Shown: positions 37,701-47,100 of the stretch, one piece after another | Numbering within the stretch: the stretch's first letter is position 1 | Layout of the letters: every line of letters starts with the position of its first letter | Assembly: GCA_039105265.1 (NCBI GenBank) | Contig: JAPFFF010000044.1 | Coordinates: 1,217,599 to 1,281,598 of the forward strand | Source of the DNA: Tritrichomonas musculus | Lineage: Eukaryota > Parabasalia > Tritrichomonadida > Tritrichomonadidae | Direction of reading: 5' to 3' | Length of the DNA stretch: 64,000 bases | Program-made: the position numbers and the translations under genes | The notes under the pieces: generated by a model | What the model saw: only the letters and a program-made list of their open reading frames with translations | Told to the model about the DNA's origin: nothing | The model's database searches: none

Positions 37701-38397
37701 CATTAATGATCAAGATACTTTAGATAATTATTGGATCAAAAATTATAACAAAATTGTTGAAGATATTGAATTACAAAATAATATGCATGCTGTTCGAATA
37801 TTGAGACCAATTGATAAACATTTTAATTTTTCATTATTAGGTATTCATGTATTAAGTATGTCAAAAAGAATCATGAATGAAGTGATGTGTCTTGCATTTG
37901 ATATTGGTTGCCATATTTATTATCAGGATACTGATTCAATGCATATTGAAATAAATGATTTACCAAAATTACAAAAAGCTTATAAAGAAAAATATAATCG
38001 AGAACTCATAGGTAAATATTTAGGTCAATTCCATTCAGATTTTCCAACTATAAATGGTCACAAAGAAATGCCTGAATCAATTGAATCATACTTTTTGATG
38101 AAAAAGATGTATATTGATAAGTTACAAGATTCTACAGGTGAAATTGATTATATGACTCGTGGGAAAGGATTAACTGAACAATCTATTAAATATGCTTATA
38201 AGAATGAATTTGATAATGATCCAATGAAATTATATAAATATTTATACGAAGGGAATCAACAAACATTTGATCTTACAAAAGGTCAACCATGTTTCCAAAT
38301 GAATAAAAATATGACTGTATCAACCTTAAATGAATTCAAAAGAAGAATATCAACACCATATAAAGAAGGAAAGAGAGAAAAATATTTTGAATACTAG
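34726..38397 (+). CDS. POLB: Protein-primed-type family B DNA polymerase
   Basis: 1223 aa. The proofreading domain has Exo I WFCDFESDTS (about 560), Exo II YFHNLAYDIR (about 612) and Exo III YCHQDVRIL (about 746). The polymerase motifs are A DFDAVSLYPSAIH (about 834), B KLIMNSCYGK (about 970) and C YYQDTDSMHIE (about 1065). The spacing between A and B leaves room for the TPR inserts of protein-primed enzymes. The long N-terminal part (1-550) has a Pro-rich stretch and a block with NDCCFIYALQQTG, not assigned; a terminal-protein role is usual there. It replicates the element. Confidence 0.93.
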   Translation: MTTTIRANPNRLMEIYNLLTNGKETFKEFSKKNGDRSKEILNEYIIQKVKENGYDGKLNGDSIFWFVKGLTHSNLPQYLNQPPEPKPEKEFTEPPPSTPIEPEKSSLKEIIANAPPNVPLRKLMPVSEQNVPLRKLVPPHPEPKSNEYEPKRTTDPYFLNIQNSIRPHSKDDSFIQFMKINNENDQDRIVDGYIKMLNDSPTDWRINFEQLNDYGRKKLFPFLRKKFENEIGELAATEKYKLSYSVGGQWHSVPLNGKTYEELLKNLTEENFIYQIEKNPGWEYDLEGQRLPEFSLFSQIKFSILKHPKHKNTVDGGFFKYLLKPGCPKVLIDYLVRLQIFDSLIDEKTKKIKEELNDCCFIYALQQTGNYSESLLNQIRLRIQNRYLSQSSINHLCEEFNIHLNLTYIDDNSVAQKQSVRSMDKGKRKTYMGIQKAEPERTHKFNVYQKHYFIEEKTPFTYYYIKNIEKLDEDKYNKDWITDHWTKGRSFITSSNLIRELFKKNYFIPINYSQEHLLHSIFYNEIDQDISNTTLEYKDEYCCKLIEPKTKIIKQVETSYWFCDFESDTSSKIHIPFLCCLHSLDGKTKKEFLGEKCNINLLKYLPTDSICYFHNLAYDIRMILQNNNQNIKILSSIIKGNQCFNMTLKFENKKITFKDSYPIFSCKLSNLPLMFNIPCEKEIFPYKYYTFERLRTNKGQINEAGKEEDKTWTEQDYQLFRSNINKIKGCRLSNNEFDMWKYALFYCHQDVRILRESFVKFRQGFIQDFKIDPFKYISISSLANDVFNHKVYYGHDLYSVGGIVRKFCSYAVYGGRCMTAYNKKWHITEKLADFDAVSLYPSAIHRLYTVQGKPVVISKTELNYEFLSKQGAYIVEILVTGIHKHYPFPLIVKKTKDGNLNDDKFDKPFKMIVDNIYLEDLIEFQKIDFELIRGYYWPGKREYHIQKEIQKIFEKRLEYKSQDNPLQNLYKLIMNSCYGKTIERPIEKDFKYINDQDTLDNYWIKNYNKIVEDIELQNNMHAVRILRPIDKHFNFSLLGIHVLSMSKRIMNEVMCLAFDIGCHIYYQDTDSMHIEINDLPKLQKAYKEKYNRELIGKYLGQFHSDFPTINGHKEMPESIESYFLMKKMYIDKLQDSTGEIDYMTRGKGLTEQSIKYAYKNEFDNDPMKLYKYLYEGNQQTFDLTKGQPCFQMNKNMTVSTLNEFKRRISTPYKEGKREKYFEY

Positions 38398-38400
38398 ATT

Positions 38401-38427
38401 GGCGGTTTTGACAGACCATTTTTATAA
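38401..38427 (+). promoter_or_regulatory. Promoter of small membrane protein
   Basis: GGCGGTTTTGACAGACCATT, then TTTATAA and the ATG; the last clear box of this type going rightward. Confidence 0.75.
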
Positions 38428-38610
38428 ATGTCAAGAAGAGCAACCACTCAACCATTAATATCATTATCTGAGAGTGAAAGAATTGATAACGACTCTGGCG
38501 ATTGCTGTTGTTCCAACCCACCACCCAATTGCTGTTTGTGGACTCTTGTTATTCTCTTTGTGATGAACATCATTTTCACTTTTATTTATTTCTTACTTGC
38601 AATTGCATGA
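38428..38610 (+). CDS. Small Cys-rich single-pass membrane protein, 60 aa
   Basis: A Ser/Arg N-terminus, the cluster CCCSNPPPNCC, then one membrane helix to the end (LWTLVILFVMNIIFTFIYFL). The strong promoter and tight placement after the polymerase support it as a real gene. The cysteines next to the membrane could be lipidated. Unknown function. Confidence 0.7.
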   Translation: MSRRATTQPLISLSESERIDNDSGDCCCSNPPPNCCLWTLVILFVMNIIFTFIYFLLAIA

Positions 38611-38669
38611 TTTAATTAAACAATAAGCTTTTTTAATTTTTTTAATTTTTTATTTTGTCTCAAAAATAT

Positions 38670-38996
38670 ATGACAAAGACTAGGATCCGTTGGAATACTC
38701 AAAAAGTGAGAGAAGAAATGGCTAAAGAAAATTGTATATTATTAGATGATTACAAAAGAGGAGATATTCGTATTCATTATTTATATGAAGGTAATGAATT
38801 TTCAGTAAGGTGGTCAGATTGGATGAAAAAAGATAGGCCATCAAGACCACATTTGAAAGGAGGAAATAGAAAAATAACAAAATCAAAGAGTGTTGATAAC
38901 TTAAATAAAACTTTTGAAGATCCTGAAAATGGAGAAGAGGAAAATGAAAATGAAGAAGATTTTAATGAGATAGAAAATGAATTACATCAAGAATGA
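38670..38996 (+). CDS. Polinton protein, 108 aa
   Basis: Starts at the ATG after CTCAAAAATAT. Basic N-terminal half (TKTRIRWNTQKVREE; SVRWSDWMKKDRPSRPH), acidic C-terminal tail. Unknown; the aromatic/basic half could bind nucleic acid. Confidence 0.6.
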   Translation: MTKTRIRWNTQKVREEMAKENCILLDDYKRGDIRIHYLYEGNEFSVRWSDWMKKDRPSRPHLKGGNRKITKSKSVDNLNKTFEDPENGEEENENEEDFNEIENELHQE

Positions 38997-39225
38997 ACTC
39001 AAAGAAATTAATGATACGTTATTCTTAATATTGGAATGGAGATTTGCAAATTCACAAGAAATGAAAAATTATTGGTTGAATGAAATATTCAATAAATCAA
39101 TTGGACTATTTGATCAAAGAATTGTTTTAAATTTAAGAATTGCTAATCAAATTGATACTCATTTCATTAATATGTTAGAGCAATTTATATTAGAGAAGTT
39201 AGAACTGGAAATAGGTTTGATGTGA
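38977..39225 (+). CDS. Small helical protein, 82 aa
   Basis: Overlaps the previous gene by 20 bp. Leu/Ile-rich helices (NDTLFLILEWRFANSQE). Unknown function. Confidence 0.5.
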   Translation: MNYIKNELKEINDTLFLILEWRFANSQEMKNYWLNEIFNKSIGLFDQRIVLNLRIANQIDTHFINMLEQFILEKLELEIGLM

Positions 39226-39254
39226 ACTTTTTCTAGAATTTTGCAAAATCAAAA

Positions 39255-39428
39255 ATGCCACCAAAAAGAACGAAAATGTCAAAAATCCCGCCAGAATTAT
39301 TGTATTTAATCGAAAAACAAATAAGAAAAAGAAGCAAACCAACACGAAAAACAACAACAACACCAAGAAAAGCGAGATCAAATAAAGGAATCAAAAGATC
39401 AGGAGTAAAAAGAACAAGAAAAAGATAA
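39255..39428 (+). CDS. Tiny highly basic protein, 57 aa
   Basis: AATCAAAA precedes the ATG. About 40% Lys/Arg (KQIRKRSKPTRKTTTTPRKA), a single short non-basic helix near the start (IPPELLYLIE). It resembles small core proteins that condense viral DNA, such as adenovirus VII and mu, in composition only. Confidence 0.6.
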   Translation: MPPKRTKMSKIPPELLYLIEKQIRKRSKPTRKTTTTPRKARSNKGIKRSGVKRTRKR

Positions 39429-39477
39429 AAAAAGAAATAATATTTTTATTTTTTGATAATTTAATGAAAAATCAAAA

Positions 39478-39951
39478 ATGGTTAGAACAAGAAAAGCAGT
39501 CACAATTCGTCAAGTAAATGAAGATTTGGCAAAAAAAATAGCAGCACCAGCAGCAAATGTATTAAATCAAGCAGGAGAAGCAATGCAAGCAGCAGCTGAT
39601 GTAGTAGCAGCAACAGCAGCTCCAAAGAAACCAAGAAGAAAGCCAAGATCAACAAAGTTAGACTTTTCCAATTATAATATTGAACAACTTCGATGGGTTT
39701 GTTATCAGAAGAATATTCCATACGCTGAAACTGACGATGTTAAACAATTAATAAGTCGAATCAGATATTATGCAAACACTGGACATCGCCGTCCAGTCAA
39801 ACCACCAAAACAAAGAAAACTAACGAAAAGTGGAAAAGAAAGATCACCCAGGAAAGATAAAGGACAAAAGAAAGGAGAATTGAAAAAAGATGGAACACCT
39901 AGAAAGAAACCAGGACCAAAAAAAGGATATAAAAGAAGAACAAAGAATTAA
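39478..39951 (+). CDS. Basic SAP-like DNA-binding protein, 157 aa
   Basis: AATCAAAA precedes the ATG. An Ala-rich helix (about 22-48) and a basic linker are followed by a SAP-like helix pair LDFSNYNIEQLRWVCYQKNI with DDVKQLISRI (about 61-100), then a Lys/Pro/Gly-rich tail like histone H1 (PRKKPGPKKGYKRRTKN). SAP motifs bind AT-rich DNA. Second of four basic genes in a row. Confidence 0.7.
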   Translation: MVRTRKAVTIRQVNEDLAKKIAAPAANVLNQAGEAMQAAADVVAATAAPKKPRRKPRSTKLDFSNYNIEQLRWVCYQKNIPYAETDDVKQLISRIRYYANTGHRRPVKPPKQRKLTKSGKERSPRKDKGQKKGELKKDGTPRKKPGPKKGYKRRTKN

Positions 39952-39991
39952 ATTTAAAAATTGAAATTCGATATTATTTTTGTAAGTAAAA

Positions 39992-40942
39992 ATGTCAAAA
40001 AAAGTGAATACAACACGATCAAATACAACACCAGAAGCGAAAAAATTAATGAAACAAATATCAAATGCCAAAATGAGAACAGATGTTGGAAAAGGAGATA
40101 GTTATTCTTTTACTGACGATAGATATTATAGAATCAAAACAGTTGATAATTTGGTTCATGTAATCAAAGGAGTTCATGAATATGTTTTTACTCCAAGAGA
40201 ATGGGCAAAAAGGAAAAAAGGAACAAAAATTGTAGCTCAAGAAGTCAAAAAGGCTCATTCTGATGACCTGAATGCAGCATTAGCTTGGAAACGAAAAAAG
40301 AAAGCAGGAGAGAAAAAACAAGAGAAGATGGAATGGGTACTCAAAGGAGGAATTCCACCACAGTTACAGGCGAAAGAAAATGAGCCAAAGCCAAAAAAGG
40401 CGAAAGAAAATGAGCCAAAGCCAAAAAGAACAAGAGCAAATGTTCCTAGAGTAAAAGATTTTGTTGATGCGAAAGAGAAGAAAAGATTAGATAAAATAAA
40501 TAAAATGATAGCTAAATATGGTGAAATACCAAAAGCTAAAAGAATAGAAAAATTACAAAAATTAGGATATAATGTAGATAACAATACAGATGACGAAAAA
40601 TTAAATATCTGGTTACATGAAGCAGATTGTATTCAAAAAGGTCGATATCAATATTTATCTTATGGAACTTTATTAAATGCAATCAATTCAATAGACTTAG
40701 AAGATGTTGAGCTCAATCCAATTCCAGCAGATGCAACAAGAATGGATTTAGCCCAAACAATGAAAGATATAGCAAAAGGTAAATTTGGGAAAAAATCAAA
40801 AAAGACGAAGACAAGAGCAAATGTTCCTAGAGCAAAAGATTTTGTTGATGCGAAAGAGAAGAAACAAACAAAAAAGAATCCTCAAAAATGGGACTCATTG
40901 AGTAAAAATTTGATTTTGGATATTTTGATGCGAATTAATTAA
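39992..40942 (+). CDS. Basic Polinton protein, 316 aa, with repeated RANVPR motif
   Basis: Lys-rich throughout. RANVPR(V/A)KDFVDAKEKK occurs twice (about 149 and 272). EPKPKKAKEN is repeated. A SAP-like stretch AKRIEKLQKLGYNVDNNTDD lies at about 178-197. Probably DNA-binding and virion-associated, by composition and neighbours. Confidence 0.65.
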   Translation: MSKKVNTTRSNTTPEAKKLMKQISNAKMRTDVGKGDSYSFTDDRYYRIKTVDNLVHVIKGVHEYVFTPREWAKRKKGTKIVAQEVKKAHSDDLNAALAWKRKKKAGEKKQEKMEWVLKGGIPPQLQAKENEPKPKKAKENEPKPKRTRANVPRVKDFVDAKEKKRLDKINKMIAKYGEIPKAKRIEKLQKLGYNVDNNTDDEKLNIWLHEADCIQKGRYQYLSYGTLLNAINSIDLEDVELNPIPADATRMDLAQTMKDIAKGKFGKKSKKTKTRANVPRAKDFVDAKEKKQTKKNPQKWDSLSKNLILDILMRIN

Positions 40943-41029
40943 AATGTAAAGATAAGAAACAAAACAGAGAAAACCAAAATCGGAACCAAAAAAAAACCGC
41001 TATCTGAAGCAAAACAAAGAAATCAAGAA

Positions 41030-42223
41030 TTGAGAGAAAAATATAAAGGAATTAAAATTGATAGTCTTCGAAGATTGTTAAGAAGAAATGGTATTGATTT
41101 TAATGAAACAATGAAAAGAAAAGAAATAATTGAATTAATTGAATCAAATAATCTAGTATATAAAAAGAGAGAAAGAAAGGAACAAAAACAGAAAAAGGTG
41201 AACGAAGGTGAACAAAAACAGAAAAAGGTGAACGAAGGTGAACAAAAACAGAAAAAGGTGAACGAAGGTAAAAAAAAACCAATAACTGAAACAAATGACC
41301 AAATTCCTCCTCCACCTCCACCTGTCAGCGAACCTGTGCAACCACCAATAACAGAAACAAATGATGCAGTTGGTACAGAAACTCCACAACCTCCATTAAT
41401 GGAAAATCGAGAATCTTTTGAAAAATGGGTAAAAAAAGTAACTCTTAAAAAACCTAAATTAAGGACGATAGAAGAAGAAAATGTCAAAGAACTAGCTTTT
41501 GAAGCTTCATTATCACCAATTAAAGTACCAGAAGGAAGAACTTATGAACCAAGAGTTTTAACCAAAAAAGATGAAAGAGCAACAGATAAACTAATTCAAA
41601 AAATATATGAAAAAGCTCATGTTGAAGCATCACCAGAAGCAAGACGAAAATATATGGAAGTTATGAATCAGCATTATCAAAATAAAAAAAAACACAAAAA
41701 ATATAACTATTTCAACCCTGAACAAACAGAACCAAATGTAGAAGCATTTTTCTTTGAAGATGATCCAGAACCAAAACAAGAACAAACAACAGATATATGG
41801 AAAAATAAATATTCCAACAAAAAAAGAAAAATTATCAAAGGCAAAATTTCATTATTTGATGAGCCAGAACCGATAGAGAAAATTCCAGAACCGATTGATA
41901 TGTTTGATACAGGAGAAGTTATCGTTCCAAAAGAGCCAGTCAAAATTGTTAGACAGACGTTTGTTTTGCCGCAGATCACTCCTCCTTTAAAAAGAGATGA
42001 AATAAAAGAAAAAAATGCTCTCATTAAAAAGATAACAAATAAAAAGATAGATGTTAATGAAAAAATGTCACTACCAGAATTACGAGAAATTTGGGAGAAA
42101 AACAAAAGTAAAGGTGGTCGTCCAAAAGGAAGTCATGATCAAAAACCAAGAAAACACAAAAATGAACCAAAACCAGTTAAAAATCCGTTAGAAATTCGAA
42201 AACGTGGTCGACCAAAAAAATAA
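41030..42223 (+). CDS. Basic protein with SAP-like N-terminus and AT-hooks, 397 aa
   Basis: The precise first codon is not resolved. The N-terminal SAP-like helix pair GIKIDSLRRLLRRNGIDF is followed by three decapeptide repeats KQKKVNEGEQ, a Pro-rich region, a second acidic/basic half, and two AT-hook cores at the end (GGRPKGS and KRGRPKK). AT-hooks bind the minor groove of AT-rich DNA. Fourth of the basic genes. Confidence 0.65.
   Translation: MREKYKGIKIDSLRRLLRRNGIDFNETMKRKEIIELIESNNLVYKKRERKEQKQKKVNEGEQKQKKVNEGEQKQKKVNEGKKKPITETNDQIPPPPPPVSEPVQPPITETNDAVGTETPQPPLMENRESFEKWVKKVTLKKPKLRTIEEENVKELAFEASLSPIKVPEGRTYEPRVLTKKDERATDKLIQKIYEKAHVEASPEARRKYMEVMNQHYQNKKKHKKYNYFNPEQTEPNVEAFFFEDDPEPKQEQTTDIWKNKYSNKKRKIIKGKISLFDEPEPIEKIPEPIDMFDTGEVIVPKEPVKIVRQTFVLPQITPPLKRDEIKEKNALIKKITNKKIDVNEKMSLPELREIWEKNKSKGGRPKGSHDQKPRKHKNEPKPVKNPLEIRKRGRPKK
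41179..41275 (+). repeat. 30-bp tandem repeat, three copies, inside a CDS
   Basis: Encodes EQKQKKVNEG decapeptides, nearly identical at DNA level. Confidence 0.9.
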
Positions 42224-42460
42224 ATGAAAGGTCAACGATATGTACACAAGTCAAAGTGGAAAATAATTTGGGTTATTGACGATGATGGTTCTAGAAAACC
42301 GTTTCTTCTTGATGAAAAAGGTTCATTGGCATTGATGTATTTTCCAAAGAATGAAAATAGAAATCTTCGAAAAGAAATACAAAAAATATATCCCAAAAAA
42401 ACACTTCATCCAATTGGACCAATTCGATTTCATGATTTTAGAAATCAAGATAAAGGTTGA
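42224..42460 (+). CDS. Small basic protein, 78 aa
   Basis: The ATG directly follows the stop of the previous gene. KSKWKIIWVIDDDGSRKPF then a basic middle. Unknown function. Confidence 0.5.
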   Translation: MKGQRYVHKSKWKIIWVIDDDGSRKPFLLDEKGSLALMYFPKNENRNLRKEIQKIYPKKTLHPIGPIRFHDFRNQDKG

Positions 42461-42555
42461 AATATTGGCTTATTAATAATATTTGGATCTTTTCTTGGAT
42501 TTAATAAGACTGCTGGTTTAGCACTAATTTTTTTATTAAAACTTCCAAATGCCAT
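42445..42555 (-). CDS. Possible 36-aa protein
   Basis: MAFGSFNKKISAKPAVLLNP; its first residues resemble those of the 93-aa gene at 53796 (MAFGSWIKKIG). It overlaps the 3' end of the 78-aa gene and lies back to back with the 88-aa gene. Tentative because of its length. Confidence 0.35.
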   Translation of the reverse strand: MAFGSFNKKISAKPAVLLNPRKDPNIINKPIFQPLS

Positions 42556-42579
42556 TCTTTTTATTTATTTTTAAAAAAA

Positions 42580-42846
42580 ATGACTTTATCATTACCAAAA
42601 GCTTTAAAGGACGATAGACAAGAATTAAGACATTTATTTAGTGAAATCAAAAGTGAATTATTTGATACATTTATGAATACAGATAGTTTTACTGAATCTT
42701 GTGAATGTATGAATATTTCAAAGAATATAAGTGTTATAGAAAAAGAAATAGAAACAGATTTTAATGAACTTGAAGATATTATATTTAGGATGAAACAAAC
42801 ATTAGATCGCACATTAGTCATCAAAAAGTATTTTCAAATTTCATAA
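42580..42846 (+). CDS. Small helical protein, 88 aa
   Basis: MTLSLPKALKDDRQELRHLF start; helical, with ECMNISKNISVIEKEIE in the middle. Unknown function. Confidence 0.6.
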   Translation: MTLSLPKALKDDRQELRHLFSEIKSELFDTFMNTDSFTESCECMNISKNISVIEKEIETDFNELEDIIFRMKQTLDRTLVIKKYFQIS

Positions 42847-42866
42847 ATTTTTTCAGAAACTCAAAA

Positions 42867-43400
42867 ATGATTAAGAAAAGAGCAGCGAATGCAGGAGTAA
42901 ATGCTAATATTTCGTTAGAGCCTTCAGCAGCTAGTCAAAGTACAAACAACTTAACAAATAATATAATAATTAATAAAAGAGATGATGGGAAAGAAGATAT
43001 TGTTATAACTCGTGAAATTGAATTACCTGATATCAAAAATAATGAAATTGAAAAAGATGTTAAATATTTAATTTTAGAAACATATGCAAAAATATTATTA
43101 GATCAAGATAAAGCTTTAATTTCGAATTTAATATCTAAAAATTGTATTATTATACCAATTGCAAGTTTACAAGAAATAATCAAAACAATATTAGGTAAAA
43201 ATTGTTCATCTGTAGAAATTTATATTGATGAAGATATTAAATGTTGTGCATCTAAAGCATCACCTATTCGAAAAATTGAAGCAATAAAAATAATTAATGA
43301 AGATGGTGAAATGGTAACAGATTTCAAACAAGTTTATAACAAAGAATTTAATGATTTAGTTAATGTTTATCATCTTTGTTTGAAATATGTCGTTGTATAA
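42867..43400 (+). CDS. Polinton protein, 177 aa
   Basis: ACTCAAAA precedes the ATG. An N-terminal Ala/Asn-rich arm (about 1-35) is followed by a mixed alpha/beta domain (EIELPDIKNNEIEKD; ILGKNCSSVEIYIDEDIKCC). It converges with the fibre gene block. Unknown function; possibly structural. Confidence 0.6.
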   Translation: MIKKRAANAGVNANISLEPSAASQSTNNLTNNIIINKRDDGKEDIVITREIELPDIKNNEIEKDVKYLILETYAKILLDQDKALISNLISKNCIIIPIASLQEIIKTILGKNCSSVEIYIDEDIKCCASKASPIRKIEAIKIINEDGEMVTDFKQVYNKEFNDLVNVYHLCLKYVVV

Positions 43401-43410
43401 GAGAGAACTT

Positions 43411-43962
43411 TTACTCTTTGAATACACAAACAATATTATCATTTATTTTTGCAGTTATGATTCCAATTGTTAAACGTCTTATTTTTGATGTTATTGGAGT
43501 ATTTTCATCAAGAACTTTGATTTGATTATCTTCATCAATATAAATTTCATCACCAATTTCAAACCTTGATGAATCATCAACTTTGACCAAATAATCACCA
43601 TGACTTGCAAAAGTAATTGAATTATTTTCTTCGTCAATTCGAACACAAATTCCAATAAATTCTTTCCAAGTACCTGTAGTTTTCACTGAACAAATACAAT
43701 CTATTGAATCTTTTTCGGTTGATTCAATCCATTGATTATCAACATTCTTATAAACTTTTCCTGTAATAAATACTGGTTTTCCTATTTCAAAATCATCAAT
43801 TAAATCTTCAATTGGAGCATAATGTGTGATTGTTGTGTTTGATTGCGTACCGTAAATAGCAGCCTTGAATTTTGCTAAATATCCTGGTACCATGATTTGT
43901 CTTGAATATATTTGTCTAGCATCTAATAATTCTTGAGTAGTTGTCCAATTATATTCAGCCAT
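43411..43962 (-). CDS. Beta-rich structural-type protein, 183 aa
   Basis: The mostly beta-strand sequence GKPVFITGKVYKNVDN, SITFASHGDYLVKVDD and FEIGDEIYIDEDNQIKVLDE resembles small beta-barrel domains of phage tail or spike proteins in style. It is the last member of a minus-strand block of fibre-like and capsid genes, so a virion surface role is likely. The start is uncertain. Confidence 0.55.
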   Translation of the reverse strand: MAEYNWTTTQELLDARQIYSRQIMVPGYLAKFKAAIYGTQSNTTITHYAPIEDLIDDFEIGKPVFITGKVYKNVDNQWIESTEKDSIDCICSVKTTGTWKEFIGICVRIDEENNSITFASHGDYLVKVDDSSRFEIGDEIYIDEDNQIKVLDENTPITSKIRRLTIGIITAKINDNIVCVFKE

Positions 43963-44119
43963 TGGGACACGATATGTAAGTGGTCTTCCTGATGATAAAT
44001 CAAGAATTTCTTCATAATACGCTGAATATTGAAAATTATCAAAATATATAGTTCTTTGATATAATAATATTACTATGTTATGGGGATTTGCAGCTGTATC
44101 ATAAAATAATATCCTTATT

Positions 44120-47100
44120 TCATTTCATTTCTGCATTATTACCAACTACGTATTCCAGTTGAATTGTGTTATTTATAATTTTTAGAAGATGAATTGATAT
44201 ATCAGCACCCTCCGAAAATGGACCGCAATCAATTGCACATTTTTTTATTAGTTGTTCTTCTGTTATAACGTTTGACTTCAATGCATATTTATCGTCACAA
44301 TCTGTTTTCTTATAATAAGTTGAATCCAATAGTTTTGATAATAAATCAACTTTTTTATCAATTAGATTACTTTCAAATATTGTTTGATATGTATTAGTGA
44401 CACAAGCTAATGATGGTACAGCAGCTGTTGCATCACATTCAGTTTCATCAGATTGAACAACAAGTGGAATTTCACTTTTCAATGCTATTTTATCTTGCTT
44501 CAATATTTTTTCCGCTAATATTAATTTGGTATCAAAAGAGTCTTCCCCATTATCGATGTAAAAGCATTGACCATTACTATCGTTTTTATAATAGGTCAAG
44601 TTATAGGTTGTTCCATCAATTTCAACATCGACATTAACTCCATCTTCAGTAATAACACCATCATAGTCAAACAAATAATCAAACTCTTTTACAAAGCCAT
44701 CGTTATTTGATATTGTTCCAACAAGGCGAATTCCCCTAGTCAATTTTATTTTGACTTCCCACGATCCTGAATTATCTTGGACATTTTCAAAAGGCACATC
44801 GACTGCATCTTTATATATCAAATCATTTTTGCTTCGATATTTTGCATCTGCTTCTTCTTTCGTATATAATTCTTCAATATTTGGTTTCTTAGCTAATTCT
44901 TGTTGAATAGTTTCTAAAGCAGTATTTACTTCGTCAGTTGTTGGATATTCAAGACTAAACATTGCAACATCATTTTGATGACTATTGACTGCTAATGCAT
45001 TTATTTTTTCATCTAAAGCTTCAATATCAGATAAATAAGCAATATCAGCTGGAGTTTTCTCAACTAAAAGTCTAATAAATGTATTCTTTTCAATAACACA
45101 ACCAATTAATTTAGCATCTGTATTTTCTCCAGTCAAGGTAATTGTTTTTCCTGATTTATCAATCCATGATAAATATTTTGTACGATATTCTTCAGATTTT
45201 GGAAGACCTTCAATTGTGATGTTATCTATTGTTGTTGTTGTATCAACTCCTTTATAATCTGTTATGGTACCTTGTTCAATTTTGATATAAACTCGTTTTT
45301 GACCTTCAGATGTGAATAATTTAAATACACAAATACCATTTTTTAATTCTTCTTCTGCAGTTAAAATTATTGGAACATCCATTTCATTAACTTTGATAAC
45401 AATATCAATTGTATCCATTCTTGTTAATTCACTTCTTGAAATATAATCATTATCCATTTCCTCAATTTTATCTACAATTTTCAATAATGGTTTCTTCATT
45501 GAATCTCTAAATGAATAACATAATTGTTTTCCACCACCTACTGTTAAAATTTGTTCTTCTTCTTTTTCATCAAATATTGGAATTGTTGTTGCACCAGATT
45601 CACACCAATTTCTCACACCAGATAATGAAACTCCATCACTTCTTGATAAATCTGCTAATTCCATTTCTGCATTTGATTCTACCCAAGCTTTCCACATATT
45701 ACTAACAACACCAGAAATACTTTTTATACCAAATGATATACCTTTTGCACTAAAACCTATCAAACCAGCTACCATTTGAATATTTTGTCTTAATCTAATT
45801 TTATCAACATCAGCTTCTAATTTTTCAGTTATTTTTTCAGTTAGAGTCATTCTTGTTTTTAAATTTTCAACGGATTTATCTAAATTATCAACATCAACAG
45901 AAACAACATCAATCGTATTTGAAACTAAATTTAAATCTGATCTCATTGTTGTAATATTGTCAGCTGTAATAATTTTTGATGAAGTTATGTTGTAATCAGT
46001 ATATAAAGTAGTTGCTGCATTTGGATTTGGACTCACTTCATAATATTGTTGATTAATTATATATTCAAATGGATTAGTATTTTTATCCCAATTAATTTCT
46101 TCAATTGGATCTACTAAATCTTTTCTTAAATATAATACTAAATCTTGATTCTCAATTCCATGTCGAGATGAATAATCATAAGTTAATTTTTCAATTGTAT
46201 CTAAATCACCTTTTAAACTCATATAATTTTTATCATAATCAGCAGTACCTGTATACAAATTTTCAGGAATAAAACTTAATCGATTATTATATTTTGGAGA
46301 ATCAATTTTGAAATCTAAATATACTCTTTCCCAATTTGAAAAATTCAAACTATCTTTTTTAGTTGAATAACCATTTATATAAGCATGAACCGAAGCACAA
46401 TTATAAATAACATCACCTTCTAAATATTTTGGTAACCAAACTTCAACATCAAAATTTAAACCATATTTATCACCTTTTTCGATTGTACCATCTTTTAATA
46501 ATACTTTTGATTCAATATCCCAAATTCTTTTTAATTTTTCAAAGATGTTTGTTTCCCATTCGTTCTGATTAGTACCTACCAAAATATTTATTGGAGTTCT
46601 TTTAATCATAATTAACGCTCCATCTCTTTCTTGATATTTTGTTTGACTTTTACCTGATTCTTGTTCATTTCTTTTATTTATAATTTTACCATTTATTCGA
46701 CCTTTAATATTATTCCCAGTCCATCTTCCATTACTATAAATATAAGTCCAAATATTTCCAAAACAATGTTCTTTAAATTCAAATTTTAAACCGTCAGGAA
46801 TACTATAATCAGTAGGAATTGTCCATTTCATTGTATATACATCAATATTATCAGTCAATGTTTCTTCGGTTATGACACTTGGTTTGTATAAATATAAGTT
46901 ATCAGATTCATGTAATTTCAAACTATTTCTAGAATCTATGATATCACATTTGATGGAAGGTAATGTTGATTTCAAATGTGTTAATGGTAATTGATAAATA
47001 ATACTAATTTCACCATTAATGTACAAAGATTTCAAATCAAGATTTAAATTCTTATCAACTTTTATGTATGGAGTTGTTGATGTTTCTTCAGTAATTGTCA

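Noticed and set aside
41023-42105. Minus-strand ORFs opposite the AT-hook gene
   Set aside because: Ser/Phe-rich antisense shadows of a Lys-rich gene.
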